From: an uncultured Acidobacteriota bacterium
GTDB taxonomy: Bacteria > Acidobacteriota > JAAYUB01
NCBI GenBank assembly: GCA_937925645.1
Contig: CALAMB010000400.1
Span: 1 to 64,000, forward strand
Length of the DNA stretch: 64,000 nucleotides
Reading direction: 5' to 3'
A model generated the notes under the pieces. The model was not told the DNA's origin. It did not search any database and worked only from the letters and a program-made list of their open reading frames with translations. The position numbers and the translations under genes are program-made. Shown piece by piece: positions 15,601 through 23,591 of this stretch (positions are counted from its first letter, which is position 1; each line of letters begins with the position of its first letter).

Positions 15601-16851
15601 ATGCCCAAAGAACGACGGGTAATCGAGTACATTGAATGGACCACTATCCCTTACCGGACGGTGAGGTTCTGGATTATCGTCATTCTGGCGGTACTGTTCG
15701 GCGTCGGCCTCTGGTTCATCAACAAGTATGGCATCGCGGTCGGCGGCAAATCCTCCGACGCCCAGACGGAGGTGCTGGAGAAGCGCGCCGCGCAGTTCAC
15801 TTACCTGGATGGCGATGTCAAGGTCAAGCCGCTGGACTCGTTGGAGTGGGTCTCCGCCGAGAAGGTGGAGCGGCTGTATCCCGGCGACCTGGTCCGAACC
15901 GGCGCCAACAGCAGCTGCCGGGTAGTCTTTTTTGACGGGACAATTTACGAAGTCAAGTCCAACTCCCTCGTTTCAATCCTTGAGAGTTATGAAAACCCGT
16001 CCACTCTGAACCGCAGCGTCAACGTGGAGTTGGCCACCGGCGCGCTGGACTTGTCCACATACCAGAAGAACACCCCGCAATCCAAGACGAAAGTGGAGAC
16101 CGCCAATTCGGTCGCGGATGTCGGTTCCAACACGCGGGCCAGCGCCACTTACGACGACAAACTCAAGGACACCGGGCTGAAGGTTTCTCAGGGCCATGCC
16201 TCCGTCACTTCAAAAGGCACCCGCGAATCCATCGTGGTTCGCGGCAACGAATCGATCAATGTTCAGGACGGCGCGATGCATAAGCGGGCGCTGCCCCCGG
16301 GCCCGGTTCTCATGGCGCCCCTCACCTCGGAAATCTTTTCGTCCAAAGATCCCGAACGAGTCAACATCCGGTTTCAATGGCAGGTCGTCAATGCCACCTA
16401 CAGTTACCGGGTAGTCATATCCAATCACCCCCAGTTTTACCAGAAGCTCTTCGACCGGGTGGTCACCGGCAAAGATTCGCTGACCGTATCGGGATTGGCT
16501 TACGGCAACTACTATTGGCGGGTGACGGCGATCGACACCAACAATGTGGAAGGCTACCCCAGTGCCACCAGCATGTTCGGCATTCGGCCGCAGAAACTCA
16601 ATCCCAGCGAATCCATCAGGTTTGATCTGACGGAGATCGTGGTGATCGGTAACATCCTGGAGGTCATCGGGCGCACCGATCCGGACAATCTTCTGACCAT
16701 CAACGGGCGGATGGTTATCATGGACAAGGACGGCACGTTCAAGCATTTCACCGATCCCTTCGCCAAGGGGGCGGATGCGCGGCTGGAGATTGTGATCAAG
16801 GATTACAGCGGCGCCGTGCGCCGGATCAACAAAACGATCAAGATGGATTGA
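15601..16851 (+). CDS. Membrane-anchored FecR-domain protein
   Basis: This 416-residue protein has a short cytoplasmic tail and one transmembrane segment (about residues 22-40, FWIIVILAVLFGVGLWFI). An exported FecR-like domain follows at about 65-210, marked by DGDVKVKPLDSLEWVSAEKV and YPGDLVRTGANSSCRVVFFDG. About 265-340 forms a fibronectin type III-like sandwich (YSYRVVISN, YGNYYWRVTAID), with another beta-rich stretch to the end. It is not the FecR anti-sigma arrangement, since no sigma gene is adjacent. Proteins of this layout probably bind envelope components. It ends 3 bases before the diguanylate cyclase gene, so a joint envelope-signalling role is possible. Confidence 0.8.
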   Translation: MPKERRVIEYIEWTTIPYRTVRFWIIVILAVLFGVGLWFINKYGIAVGGKSSDAQTEVLEKRAAQFTYLDGDVKVKPLDSLEWVSAEKVERLYPGDLVRTGANSSCRVVFFDGTIYEVKSNSLVSILESYENPSTLNRSVNVELATGALDLSTYQKNTPQSKTKVETANSVADVGSNTRASATYDDKLKDTGLKVSQGHASVTSKGTRESIVVRGNESINVQDGAMHKRALPPGPVLMAPLTSEIFSSKDPERVNIRFQWQVVNATYSYRVVISNHPQFYQKLFDRVVTGKDSLTVSGLAYGNYYWRVTAIDTNNVEGYPSATSMFGIRPQKLNPSESIRFDLTEIVVIGNILEVIGRTDPDNLLTINGRMVIMDKDGTFKHFTDPFAKGADARLEIVIKDYSGAVRRINKTIKMD

Positions 16852-16854
16852 TCC

Positions 16855-18258
16855 ATGCGTTCCGTCAGCAAGCCGGCCGGTGAGATCTGTTTTGTCTACG
16901 AGCAGGAGGTGCCCGATCTGGGAGCCGGCGGCGAGCTGCAGGGCCGGATGTCCTTCGTGTCGCTGGAACGGCTGCGTAAAAACCTGCTCAAGGAAGACCC
17001 CTACTGCAAGCTGGTGTTCTTTCCGTTGAAGCGGGACAAAAACGTTTTCTATAAAGAAATCCGAACCATCTTCCCCCTGGCGGAATTCATCTCCTACTCC
17101 ACCGAGCCCCACCCGGACTATAACGTGATCTCGCGGGAGCTCAATTTTTCGCTGCACGTGTTTTTGCCCATAACCGCTTCCCTGGTGGAATATATCTACA
17201 ACCACAACTCCTCGTTGCTGCGGGAAATCGAGAAAAAACTGGCCCTGCAGCAGACCGATGACACCAAGATCATCACCCTGTTTCAGGAAGTCCTGGACAT
17301 CCTCAACCTGAACCAGGACAAGGACACGATCTTCAAGGAATTTGCGCTCCTGATGTGCCGAGTCCTGGAAGCGGACAATTTCCTGATTTATATTTATAAT
17401 GAAGAACGCAAGCTCCTCGAGTTGATCTATGCCATTCGGAACATCTTCGAGGAGAACAAGCTGTTGGACTTCAAGTTCAACAACGTGATTCTCGAGGACA
17501 TCTTCCAGAAGGGCGAACCCCTTTTGGACAACGCCTTCGATTACGAGATCGAATCGTACGGCAACCAGCAGGCCTGCGTGATCCGATCGATTCTGGCCTA
17601 CCCGTTCAAGAGCCTGAACCACTCCAACGGTTTGTTTCTGGCGGTCAACAAGAAAAACCCGGACGGTTTCAACGAGTTTGACCGGCAATACATGCAGATA
17701 CTCAGCCATCCGTTCAACCTGATCTACGACAGCCTGGTGTACCATGAACGCGTCCAGCGTCTGACCATCACCGACGATCTCACCAGCCTGTACAATTTCC
17801 GTTACCTGAGACAGTTCCTGGGATTCGAAATCCAGCGCAGCCTCCGGTACGAGAAGAATTTGTCCATCCTGTTCATCGATATTGACAACTTCAAGAACGT
17901 CAACGATACTTATGGCCACCTTGTGGGCAGCGCGACGCTGTGCGAGGTCGGGCAGATTTTCGGGAAGCAGGTGCGCGATTCGGATGTCATCGTCCGGTAC
18001 GGCGGCGACGAGTTCGTGATCATCCTCCCGGAAACTCCTCTCGAAGGCGCCCAGGTCATCGCCGAGCGCCTGCGCCAGCGGGTGGAGCATTTCCTGTTCA
18101 GCGGCGGCCGGGATCTCAAGCTTCGGCTTACCATCAGCATCGGCATCGCATCTTTCCCCGAACATTCCATGACGGCGGAAGGGTTGCTGCAGAAAGCTGA
18201 CGCGGCGATGTATGCGGCGAAAGAAGAATCGAAAAATAAAATCATGATTGCAGGTTGA
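16855..18258 (+). CDS. GAF-GGDEF diguanylate cyclase
   Basis: This 467-residue cytoplasmic protein makes cyclic di-GMP from two GTP. Residues 1-120 form an unassigned alpha/beta region, possibly a degenerate receiver domain. About 140-295 look like a GAF sensory domain. About 300-467 is the GGDEF domain with intact RYGGDEF (Gly383-Phe387). An RDSD lies five residues upstream of the GGDEF, the correct position for the inhibitory I-site, so product feedback is expected. The catalytic site looks active. It sits between the FecR-domain gene and mreB (5-base gap), which ties c-di-GMP production to cell-wall elongation genes. Confidence 0.93.
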   Translation: MRSVSKPAGEICFVYEQEVPDLGAGGELQGRMSFVSLERLRKNLLKEDPYCKLVFFPLKRDKNVFYKEIRTIFPLAEFISYSTEPHPDYNVISRELNFSLHVFLPITASLVEYIYNHNSSLLREIEKKLALQQTDDTKIITLFQEVLDILNLNQDKDTIFKEFALLMCRVLEADNFLIYIYNEERKLLELIYAIRNIFEENKLLDFKFNNVILEDIFQKGEPLLDNAFDYEIESYGNQQACVIRSILAYPFKSLNHSNGLFLAVNKKNPDGFNEFDRQYMQILSHPFNLIYDSLVYHERVQRLTITDDLTSLYNFRYLRQFLGFEIQRSLRYEKNLSILFIDIDNFKNVNDTYGHLVGSATLCEVGQIFGKQVRDSDVIVRYGGDEFVIILPETPLEGAQVIAERLRQRVEHFLFSGGRDLKLRLTISIGIASFPEHSMTAEGLLQKADAAMYAAKEESKNKIMIAG

Positions 18259-18263
18259 CCCTC

Positions 18264-19286
18264 ATGAACTGGCGTTCACTTTTCAGCGTTTTTTCCACCG
18301 ACCTGGCGATCGACTTGGGAACGGCGAACACGGTTGTTTACGCCAAGAACAAGGGCATCGTGCTCAACGAGCCATCCATCGTCGCGATCAACAAGCTGAC
18401 CAACCGCATCGAGGCGGTTGGCCGCGAGGCCAAAGAAATGCTGGGCCGAACCCCCGGCAACATCGTGGCCATCCGGCCCATGAAGGACGGGGTGATCGCC
18501 GACTTCGACACCACCGAGCAAATGCTCAAGTATTTCATCAAGAAAGCCCACAACCGGGAATACCTGATCAGCCCCCGCGTCGTGATCGGGGTGCCGTCGG
18601 AAATCACCCAGGTGGAGAAGCGGGCCGTCAAGGAATCCGCCCTCCGGGCCAAGGTGAGCGAGGTCTACCTGGTCGAGGAGGCTATGGCCGCCGCCATCGG
18701 CGCGGGGCTGCCGATTACCGAACCGTCCGGGAATATGATTGTGGACATCGGCGGCGGGACCACCGACATCGCCGTGATCAGCCTGTCCGGCATCGTCTAC
18801 AGCCGGACGGTCAAGGTCGCCGGCGACGAGATGGACGAAGCCATCATCCAGTACATCAAGCGCAAGCATAACCTGCTCATCGGTGAGCGAACCGCCGAGC
18901 AGATCAAGATCGAGATCGGCTCCGCCTTCCCCCTGGAAAAGGAACTGACGATGGAGATCAAGGGGCGCAACCTGATCGACGGCATTCCCAAGAACCTGGC
19001 GATCACCGACTCGGAAATCCGCGAGGCGCTGTCGGATTGTAACACCACCATCATCAACGCCTTGCGCGTCGCTTTGGAGCGAACGCCGCCCGAGTTGTCG
19101 GCCGACATCGTGGACCGGGGAATCGTCCTGACCGGTGGCGGCGCCCTTCTCAAGAACCTGGACAAGCGCATCATGGACGAAACCAAGCTGCCGGTTTTTA
19201 TCGCCGAAAACCCGCTCTTCGGCGTGGCTCTCGGAGTCGGCAAAATGCTCAGCAACTTCGACCTGCTGCGAAAGGTGGCCATTTAG
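18264..19286 (+). CDS. mreB: Rod shape-determining actin homologue MreB
   Basis: This 340-residue protein forms membrane-bound filaments that guide side-wall peptidoglycan synthesis. Actin-fold signatures are DLAIDLGTANTVVYAKNKG near the start (phosphate 1), DIGGGTTDIAVISL (phosphate 2) and GIVLTGGGALLKNLDKRI (adenosine motif). The ATG at 18264 gives the usual N-terminus with an amphipathic start (MNWRSLFSVF); an in-frame TTG at 18255 overlaps the previous stop. It leads the conserved mreB-mreC-mreD-mrdA-rodA order, so the cell is probably rod-shaped. Confidence 0.98.
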   Translation: MNWRSLFSVFSTDLAIDLGTANTVVYAKNKGIVLNEPSIVAINKLTNRIEAVGREAKEMLGRTPGNIVAIRPMKDGVIADFDTTEQMLKYFIKKAHNREYLISPRVVIGVPSEITQVEKRAVKESALRAKVSEVYLVEEAMAAAIGAGLPITEPSGNMIVDIGGGTTDIAVISLSGIVYSRTVKVAGDEMDEAIIQYIKRKHNLLIGERTAEQIKIEIGSAFPLEKELTMEIKGRNLIDGIPKNLAITDSEIREALSDCNTTIINALRVALERTPPELSADIVDRGIVLTGGGALLKNLDKRIMDETKLPVFIAENPLFGVALGVGKMLSNFDLLRKVAI

Positions 19287-19324
19287 CGCTCCCGCTTGAT
19301 CTGTCCGGCTCACTTTGAGAGTTC

Positions 19325-20152
19325 ATGATCCACCTGTTAAGGTCCCTTAAAGTCTATCAGCTTTTGTCCGCCCTGCTGGTGTTGAACCTGGTGGCCGTAT
19401 CGCTCCAGTTCAAGACCGGCCGCGGGGAAACCGTTCTGAAGTCGGTCTTTGCCGGCCTGTTTCTGCCGCTGGCATCCGCCGCAGGCGGCGGGATGGAGTC
19501 CCTGGGGGACTGGTTGTCGGCATTCCGCACCGTCAAGGAGCTGAAGGACGAAAACCTGGCCCTCAAGCGCCAACTATCCGAATCCAGCATCCAGCGGACA
19601 CTTTTGGAGGAGCGGTTGGAACAATCGGCCAGCCTGGAGCGCATGGTCCGGGTGTTGCCCGAATTCGGGCGTGACGCCGTCCTGGCGGAAATCACCATGC
19701 GCGGCTTCCAGGTGTGGGACCGTACCCTGACGATCCGGGGCGGCAAGCGGGAGGGGATCATTCCGGACCTGCCGGTGCTGGACACTCGCGGGGTGGTCGG
19801 CCGGATCCAGGTCGCGGGGTTTACGCACAGCCAGGTTGCCCTGGTGACCAACGCCGGTTTTGCCCTCGCCGGCATTATCCAGGCCCGGGGCATCCGCGGG
19901 ATCATCCACGGTGCCGGCAGTTACCATTTGAAATTCGACTACGTCCACATTGCCGCTCCTGTGAGGGTGGGCGACTGGGTCCATACATCCGGTGATGACG
20001 GAATTTTTCCACCCGGTCTGGCCATCGGCAGGATCCTTGAGGCCGACAAGTCGGGCCAATATTTCCAGGAAATCAAAGTTCAACCGGCGGTCGACGCAAG
20101 CCGCTGCCGGTATGTCTTCGTCTTGAAGCGCACCGCCGGAGCGACTCCATGA
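19325..20152 (+). CDS. mreC: Rod shape-determining protein MreC
   Basis: This 275-residue protein has an N-terminal transmembrane segment (about residues 12-28) and a coiled coil at about 60-100 (VKELKDENLALKRQLSES). The periplasmic beta-barrel pair follows, with the family-typical RGVVGRIQVAGFTHSQVALVTN run. MreC links MreB/MreD to PBP2 and activates the elongasome. It lies 38 bases after mreB, and its stop overlaps the mreD start (ATGA). Length is normal. Confidence 0.95.
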   Translation: MIHLLRSLKVYQLLSALLVLNLVAVSLQFKTGRGETVLKSVFAGLFLPLASAAGGGMESLGDWLSAFRTVKELKDENLALKRQLSESSIQRTLLEERLEQSASLERMVRVLPEFGRDAVLAEITMRGFQVWDRTLTIRGGKREGIIPDLPVLDTRGVVGRIQVAGFTHSQVALVTNAGFALAGIIQARGIRGIIHGAGSYHLKFDYVHIAAPVRVGDWVHTSGDDGIFPPGLAIGRILEADKSGQYFQEIKVQPAVDASRCRYVFVLKRTAGATP

Positions 20153-20637
20153 AAAATTGGGTGTTTCTCCTGCTCCTGATTGGGGCGGCCGGCCTGCAAT
20201 ATGTCCTGCCGCAAGTGTGGGCACCTTTGCGATTCATGGATTTTATCCTGATTCTGACCTTCCATACCGCTATCCGCTCGACCAAGGTCCAAGCGGTCTG
20301 GCGGGGCTGGCTTGCGGGAATGGTGCACGATTTGACCCTGTCGCCGCTGTACCCCCTGGGCATTCAGGCGACCACAAAAATGGCGGTCGGCTTTGTGTCC
20401 TGCCTGGCGGGCCGGCGTATCAACATGGACCACCCGGCCATCCAGTCGTTGTTTGTCTTCGTGCTCGCCTGCGCCAACAACCTGGCCGTTGTGGCGCTCT
20501 TCATCATTTTTGGGCAAACCTGTCCGGCTCAATCGATCATTCCCCTTCTGCTGGGGGCCGCCGTCACCGCGTGCGGCAACGTGGTCGTGCGCCTGCTGAT
20601 CATCCGGCCGCCGGCTGACTTGTTTGAGGTGGAGTAA
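20149..20637 (+). CDS. mreD: Rod shape-determining membrane protein MreD
   Basis: This 162-residue, very hydrophobic protein has about five predicted membrane spans. The segment FHTAIRSTKVQAVWRGWLAGMVHDLTLSPLYPLG matches the conserved region of MreD between early spans. It is coupled to mreC by overlap and followed by mrdA after 5 bases. The protein is poorly conserved in general, so the call leans on gene order and topology. Confidence 0.9.
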   Translation: MKNWVFLLLLIGAAGLQYVLPQVWAPLRFMDFILILTFHTAIRSTKVQAVWRGWLAGMVHDLTLSPLYPLGIQATTKMAVGFVSCLAGRRINMDHPAIQSLFVFVLACANNLAVVALFIIFGQTCPAQSIIPLLLGAAVTACGNVVVRLLIIRPPADLFEVE

Positions 20638-20642
20638 TCCTG

Positions 20643-22454
20643 ATGTTCGGCCCGAGCGGCAATGTGTTTCAAAAACGCCTGCTCCTGTTCGAACTGGCCC
20701 TGGGCGGCTTGTTGTTGATTCTGTTCGGCCGGCTCTGGTTCCTGCAGATCACGCAAGCGGATTACTACCGGGAAAAGGCCGAGCAAAACCGCCTCAGAAT
20801 CATCCAACTGCCGGCGCCGCGCGGTCTCATCATGGACCGGCGGGGCCGGTTGTTGGTGGACAACGAAATCTCATTCTCCCTGGTTCTGCGTCGGGAATAC
20901 ATGAAGGATCGTCAGACGCTGCTCCGGGTATTGCGGGAGCGGTTTGGACTGGAGCCGGCCTATGTGAATCGGAAGCTTGAAGAATACCGGCGGGTGCCGA
21001 CCGTATTTCCCATCGTGCTGAAAAACCGGCTCAGTTTCGCCGAAATCGCTTTCACCGAGGCGCACTTCGAACGGTTTCCCGAGCTGACTCTCGAGTGGGT
21101 GCCCACCCGCCGCTACCTGCTGGGGCCGATGGCTTCGCACCTGAACGGCTACGTGGGTGAGGTTACTCCCGAGGAACTCAAACAGGCCGCGTTCGCGAGC
21201 CGGACGCCGGGCGACATCATCGGCAAGACCGGCTTGGAACGGTATTACGACTCGATCCTGGACGGCGACAAGGGGCAGCAAAAGGTATTCATCAACAGCA
21301 TCGGCCAGATCACCCAGGTGGTGGAGCGGATTCCGTCCACCAAGGGCAGCGATCTCACCCTGTCCATCGACGCGGAGTTGCAGCGCAACGCCGAGGAACT
21401 GATGGAAGGGCAAAAGGGCGCCCTGGTCGCCATGGATGTTCCGACCGGCCAGTTGCTTTGCCTGGTCAGCAAACCGGAGTTCGATCCCAATTTGTTCGTG
21501 AGCCAGTTGTCCCCGGCGCAGTGGCGGCAGTTGGTCGATGATCCGGACAAGCCGCTGCAGAACAAGGTGATCCAGGGAGCCTTCGCGCCCGGATCCATCT
21601 TCAAGATCCTGGTTGCGGTGGCCGCATTGGCGGAGGGAGTCATCGCCGAGGACACCCAGTTCATTTGCGCCGGTGAGACCATGATGTCGGGCCGGCTGGT
21701 CCATTGCTGGAACGCATCGGGCCACGGCGCGGTGAGCCTCCTGGACGCGATCGCGAACAGTTGCAACATCTATTTCTACAACGTGGGTATTCGATTGGGC
21801 ATCGATCGGATTCACGATTGGGCGGTGCGCATGGGGCTCGGCGTGAAGACCGGCATCGACCTGCCTTCGGAACGGGCAGGGCTGATGCCCTCCAGCGAAT
21901 GGAAGCAGCGCGTCTATGGACAGAAATGGTATTCCGGGGAGACCATTTCGGTGGCCATCGGTCAGGGGGCGGTTTCCGTCACCCCCGTTCAGGTGGCCCG
22001 CTTCATGAGCGCCGTGGCGCTCAACGCCAAGCCGCCGGTGCCCCGGCTTCGGTTGGAGCCGGATGACCGGCCGCGGCCGGACCGGAAACCGCTGCTGCCG
22101 GCCGCTCTGCACCAGCGGATCGTTCAAGGCATGCAGATGGTGGTCGACTCGGGAACCGGCACCAAGGCCCGGCTCGAAGGCATCACCGTCGCCGGCAAGA
22201 CCGGGACCGCCCAACTGATCAACACCGAAACGGCCGAACGGCTGAAAAACTACGAGGCCAGGTTCAAGGAGAACTCCTGGTTCGCCTGCTTCGCGCCGGT
22301 GGCCGACCCCCGCATCGCCGTCGCCGTGATCATCGAGCACGGCGGCCACGGGGGGACGGCCGCGGCGCCCATAGCGGGCGAGGTCATGCGCAAGTACTTC
22401 GAACTCTATCCGCCGGGAGCGGGACGGTTGGCCGAGGCGCGCCATGGGCAATAA
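20643..22454 (+). CDS. mrdA: Penicillin-binding protein 2, elongasome transpeptidase
   Basis: This 603-residue class B PBP crosslinks side-wall peptidoglycan. It has one N-terminal transmembrane segment (about 13-32) and a dimerisation/pedestal region starting with QLPAPRGLIMDRRGRLL. The transpeptidase domain runs from about 240, with SxxK at GSIFK (Ser318), SxN at SCN around 378, and KTG within VAGKTGTAQLI around 520. It overlaps rodA by 11 bases, as expected for partners RodA (glycosyltransferase) and PBP2. It should be a beta-lactam target. Confidence 0.97.
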   Translation: MFGPSGNVFQKRLLLFELALGGLLLILFGRLWFLQITQADYYREKAEQNRLRIIQLPAPRGLIMDRRGRLLVDNEISFSLVLRREYMKDRQTLLRVLRERFGLEPAYVNRKLEEYRRVPTVFPIVLKNRLSFAEIAFTEAHFERFPELTLEWVPTRRYLLGPMASHLNGYVGEVTPEELKQAAFASRTPGDIIGKTGLERYYDSILDGDKGQQKVFINSIGQITQVVERIPSTKGSDLTLSIDAELQRNAEELMEGQKGALVAMDVPTGQLLCLVSKPEFDPNLFVSQLSPAQWRQLVDDPDKPLQNKVIQGAFAPGSIFKILVAVAALAEGVIAEDTQFICAGETMMSGRLVHCWNASGHGAVSLLDAIANSCNIYFYNVGIRLGIDRIHDWAVRMGLGVKTGIDLPSERAGLMPSSEWKQRVYGQKWYSGETISVAIGQGAVSVTPVQVARFMSAVALNAKPPVPRLRLEPDDRPRPDRKPLLPAALHQRIVQGMQMVVDSGTGTKARLEGITVAGKTGTAQLINTETAERLKNYEARFKENSWFACFAPVADPRIAVAVIIEHGGHGGTAAAPIAGEVMRKYFELYPPGAGRLAEARHGQ

Positions 22455-23529
22455 GGACTGGCGGCAGTTCGATGCGGTGCTGATCGGGGCTTTCCTGATT
22501 CTCTGCCTGATCGGATGCGTGGAAATCTACTACTCCACGCAGGTGGCGGGGGAATCGCCGTACCTGGAGAAGCATCTGTTGCGCATCGCCCTGGGTTTGC
22601 TGGTGTTTGTGGCGGTGCTGTGGGTGGATTATCGTTTTGTCCTGAACCACATCTGGATCCTCTATGGATTGTCGCTGGTGGTGCTGGCCGTGGTGCTTCT
22701 GGTCGGCGTGGAGATCCATGGTTCCAAAAGCTGGCTGCGGCTGGGTGGAGTGACGGTTCAGCCCTCGGAGCTGGTTAAGCTGATCATCATTCTGGCTTTG
22801 GCCAAATTTTTGGCAGACTATCCCGACCGGTACCTGCGGCCGGCCACCCTGCTGGTCGCCGGCTTGATCGCCCTGGTGCCCACGGGCATGATCGTACTCC
22901 AGCGCGACCTCGGGACCGCTCTGACCATGATGCCCGTGTTCATCGTGCTGATCCTGTTGGCGGGGATCCGGATGAAGGTGGTCGCGTTGGCGGGTATCAT
23001 TCTGCTCATGCTGCTGGCCGGTTCCTGGTTTGTGCTCCGGGATTACCAGAAAGAGCGGATCCTGGTTCTCGCCGATCCGGGTCGTGATCCGAAGGGCACC
23101 GGCTATCAGACCATCCAGTCGGTCATCGCCATCGGGTCCGGCGGCTTCACCGGCCGCGGGTTGGGCGAAGGCAGCCAGGGCGCGCTCGGTTTCCTGCCCG
23201 AGCGCCATACCGACTTCATCTTTGCCGTCGTCGGCGAGGAGACCGGATTCCTGGGCGCCGTGCTGGTGTTACTGCTATATGGCGTGATGTTTCAGCGCGG
23301 CCTGGCCATCGCGATGGAAACTTCGGATCGCATGGCCATGTATGCCAGCGCGGGGATCGTCGCCCTCTACGCGGTCCACCTGGCCATCAACGTGGGGATG
23401 ACTCTCGGCTTGATGCCGGTGATCGGCATCCCCCTGCCGCCATTGAGCTGGGGCGGATCGTCGGTGGTCACCGCTTGTATCGCCATGGGCTTGCTGATCA
23501 ACTTCCGGATCCACCGGTACACGGTCTGA
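22444..23529 (+). CDS. rodA: Peptidoglycan glycosyltransferase RodA
   Basis: This 361-residue SEDS-family membrane protein has about ten spans and polymerises lipid II in the elongasome with PBP2. Conserved parts include GSKSWLRLGGVTVQPSELVKL, LQRDLGTALT with the acidic residue, GEGSQGALGFLPERHTDFIFAVVGEE and the C-terminal GIPLPPLSWGGSSV. All SEDS signatures are intact. It is the last gene of the mre-mrd cluster; the radical SAM gene begins about 60 bases later. Confidence 0.97.
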   Translation: MGNKDWRQFDAVLIGAFLILCLIGCVEIYYSTQVAGESPYLEKHLLRIALGLLVFVAVLWVDYRFVLNHIWILYGLSLVVLAVVLLVGVEIHGSKSWLRLGGVTVQPSELVKLIIILALAKFLADYPDRYLRPATLLVAGLIALVPTGMIVLQRDLGTALTMMPVFIVLILLAGIRMKVVALAGIILLMLLAGSWFVLRDYQKERILVLADPGRDPKGTGYQTIQSVIAIGSGGFTGRGLGEGSQGALGFLPERHTDFIFAVVGEETGFLGAVLVLLLYGVMFQRGLAIAMETSDRMAMYASAGIVALYAVHLAINVGMTLGLMPVIGIPLPPLSWGGSSVVTACIAMGLLINFRIHRYTV

Positions 23530-23591
23530 AACGGGTCCCCCGGCAACGGGTCGCACCACGTGCTTCGATCAAGACAGGCGGGGTGACGGTG

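Noticed and set aside
16210..18165. A 651-codon open frame antisense to the FecR and GGDEF genes
   Set aside because: The plus strand carries two clear domain proteins; the antisense frame has no recognisable motifs and is a GC-driven shadow.
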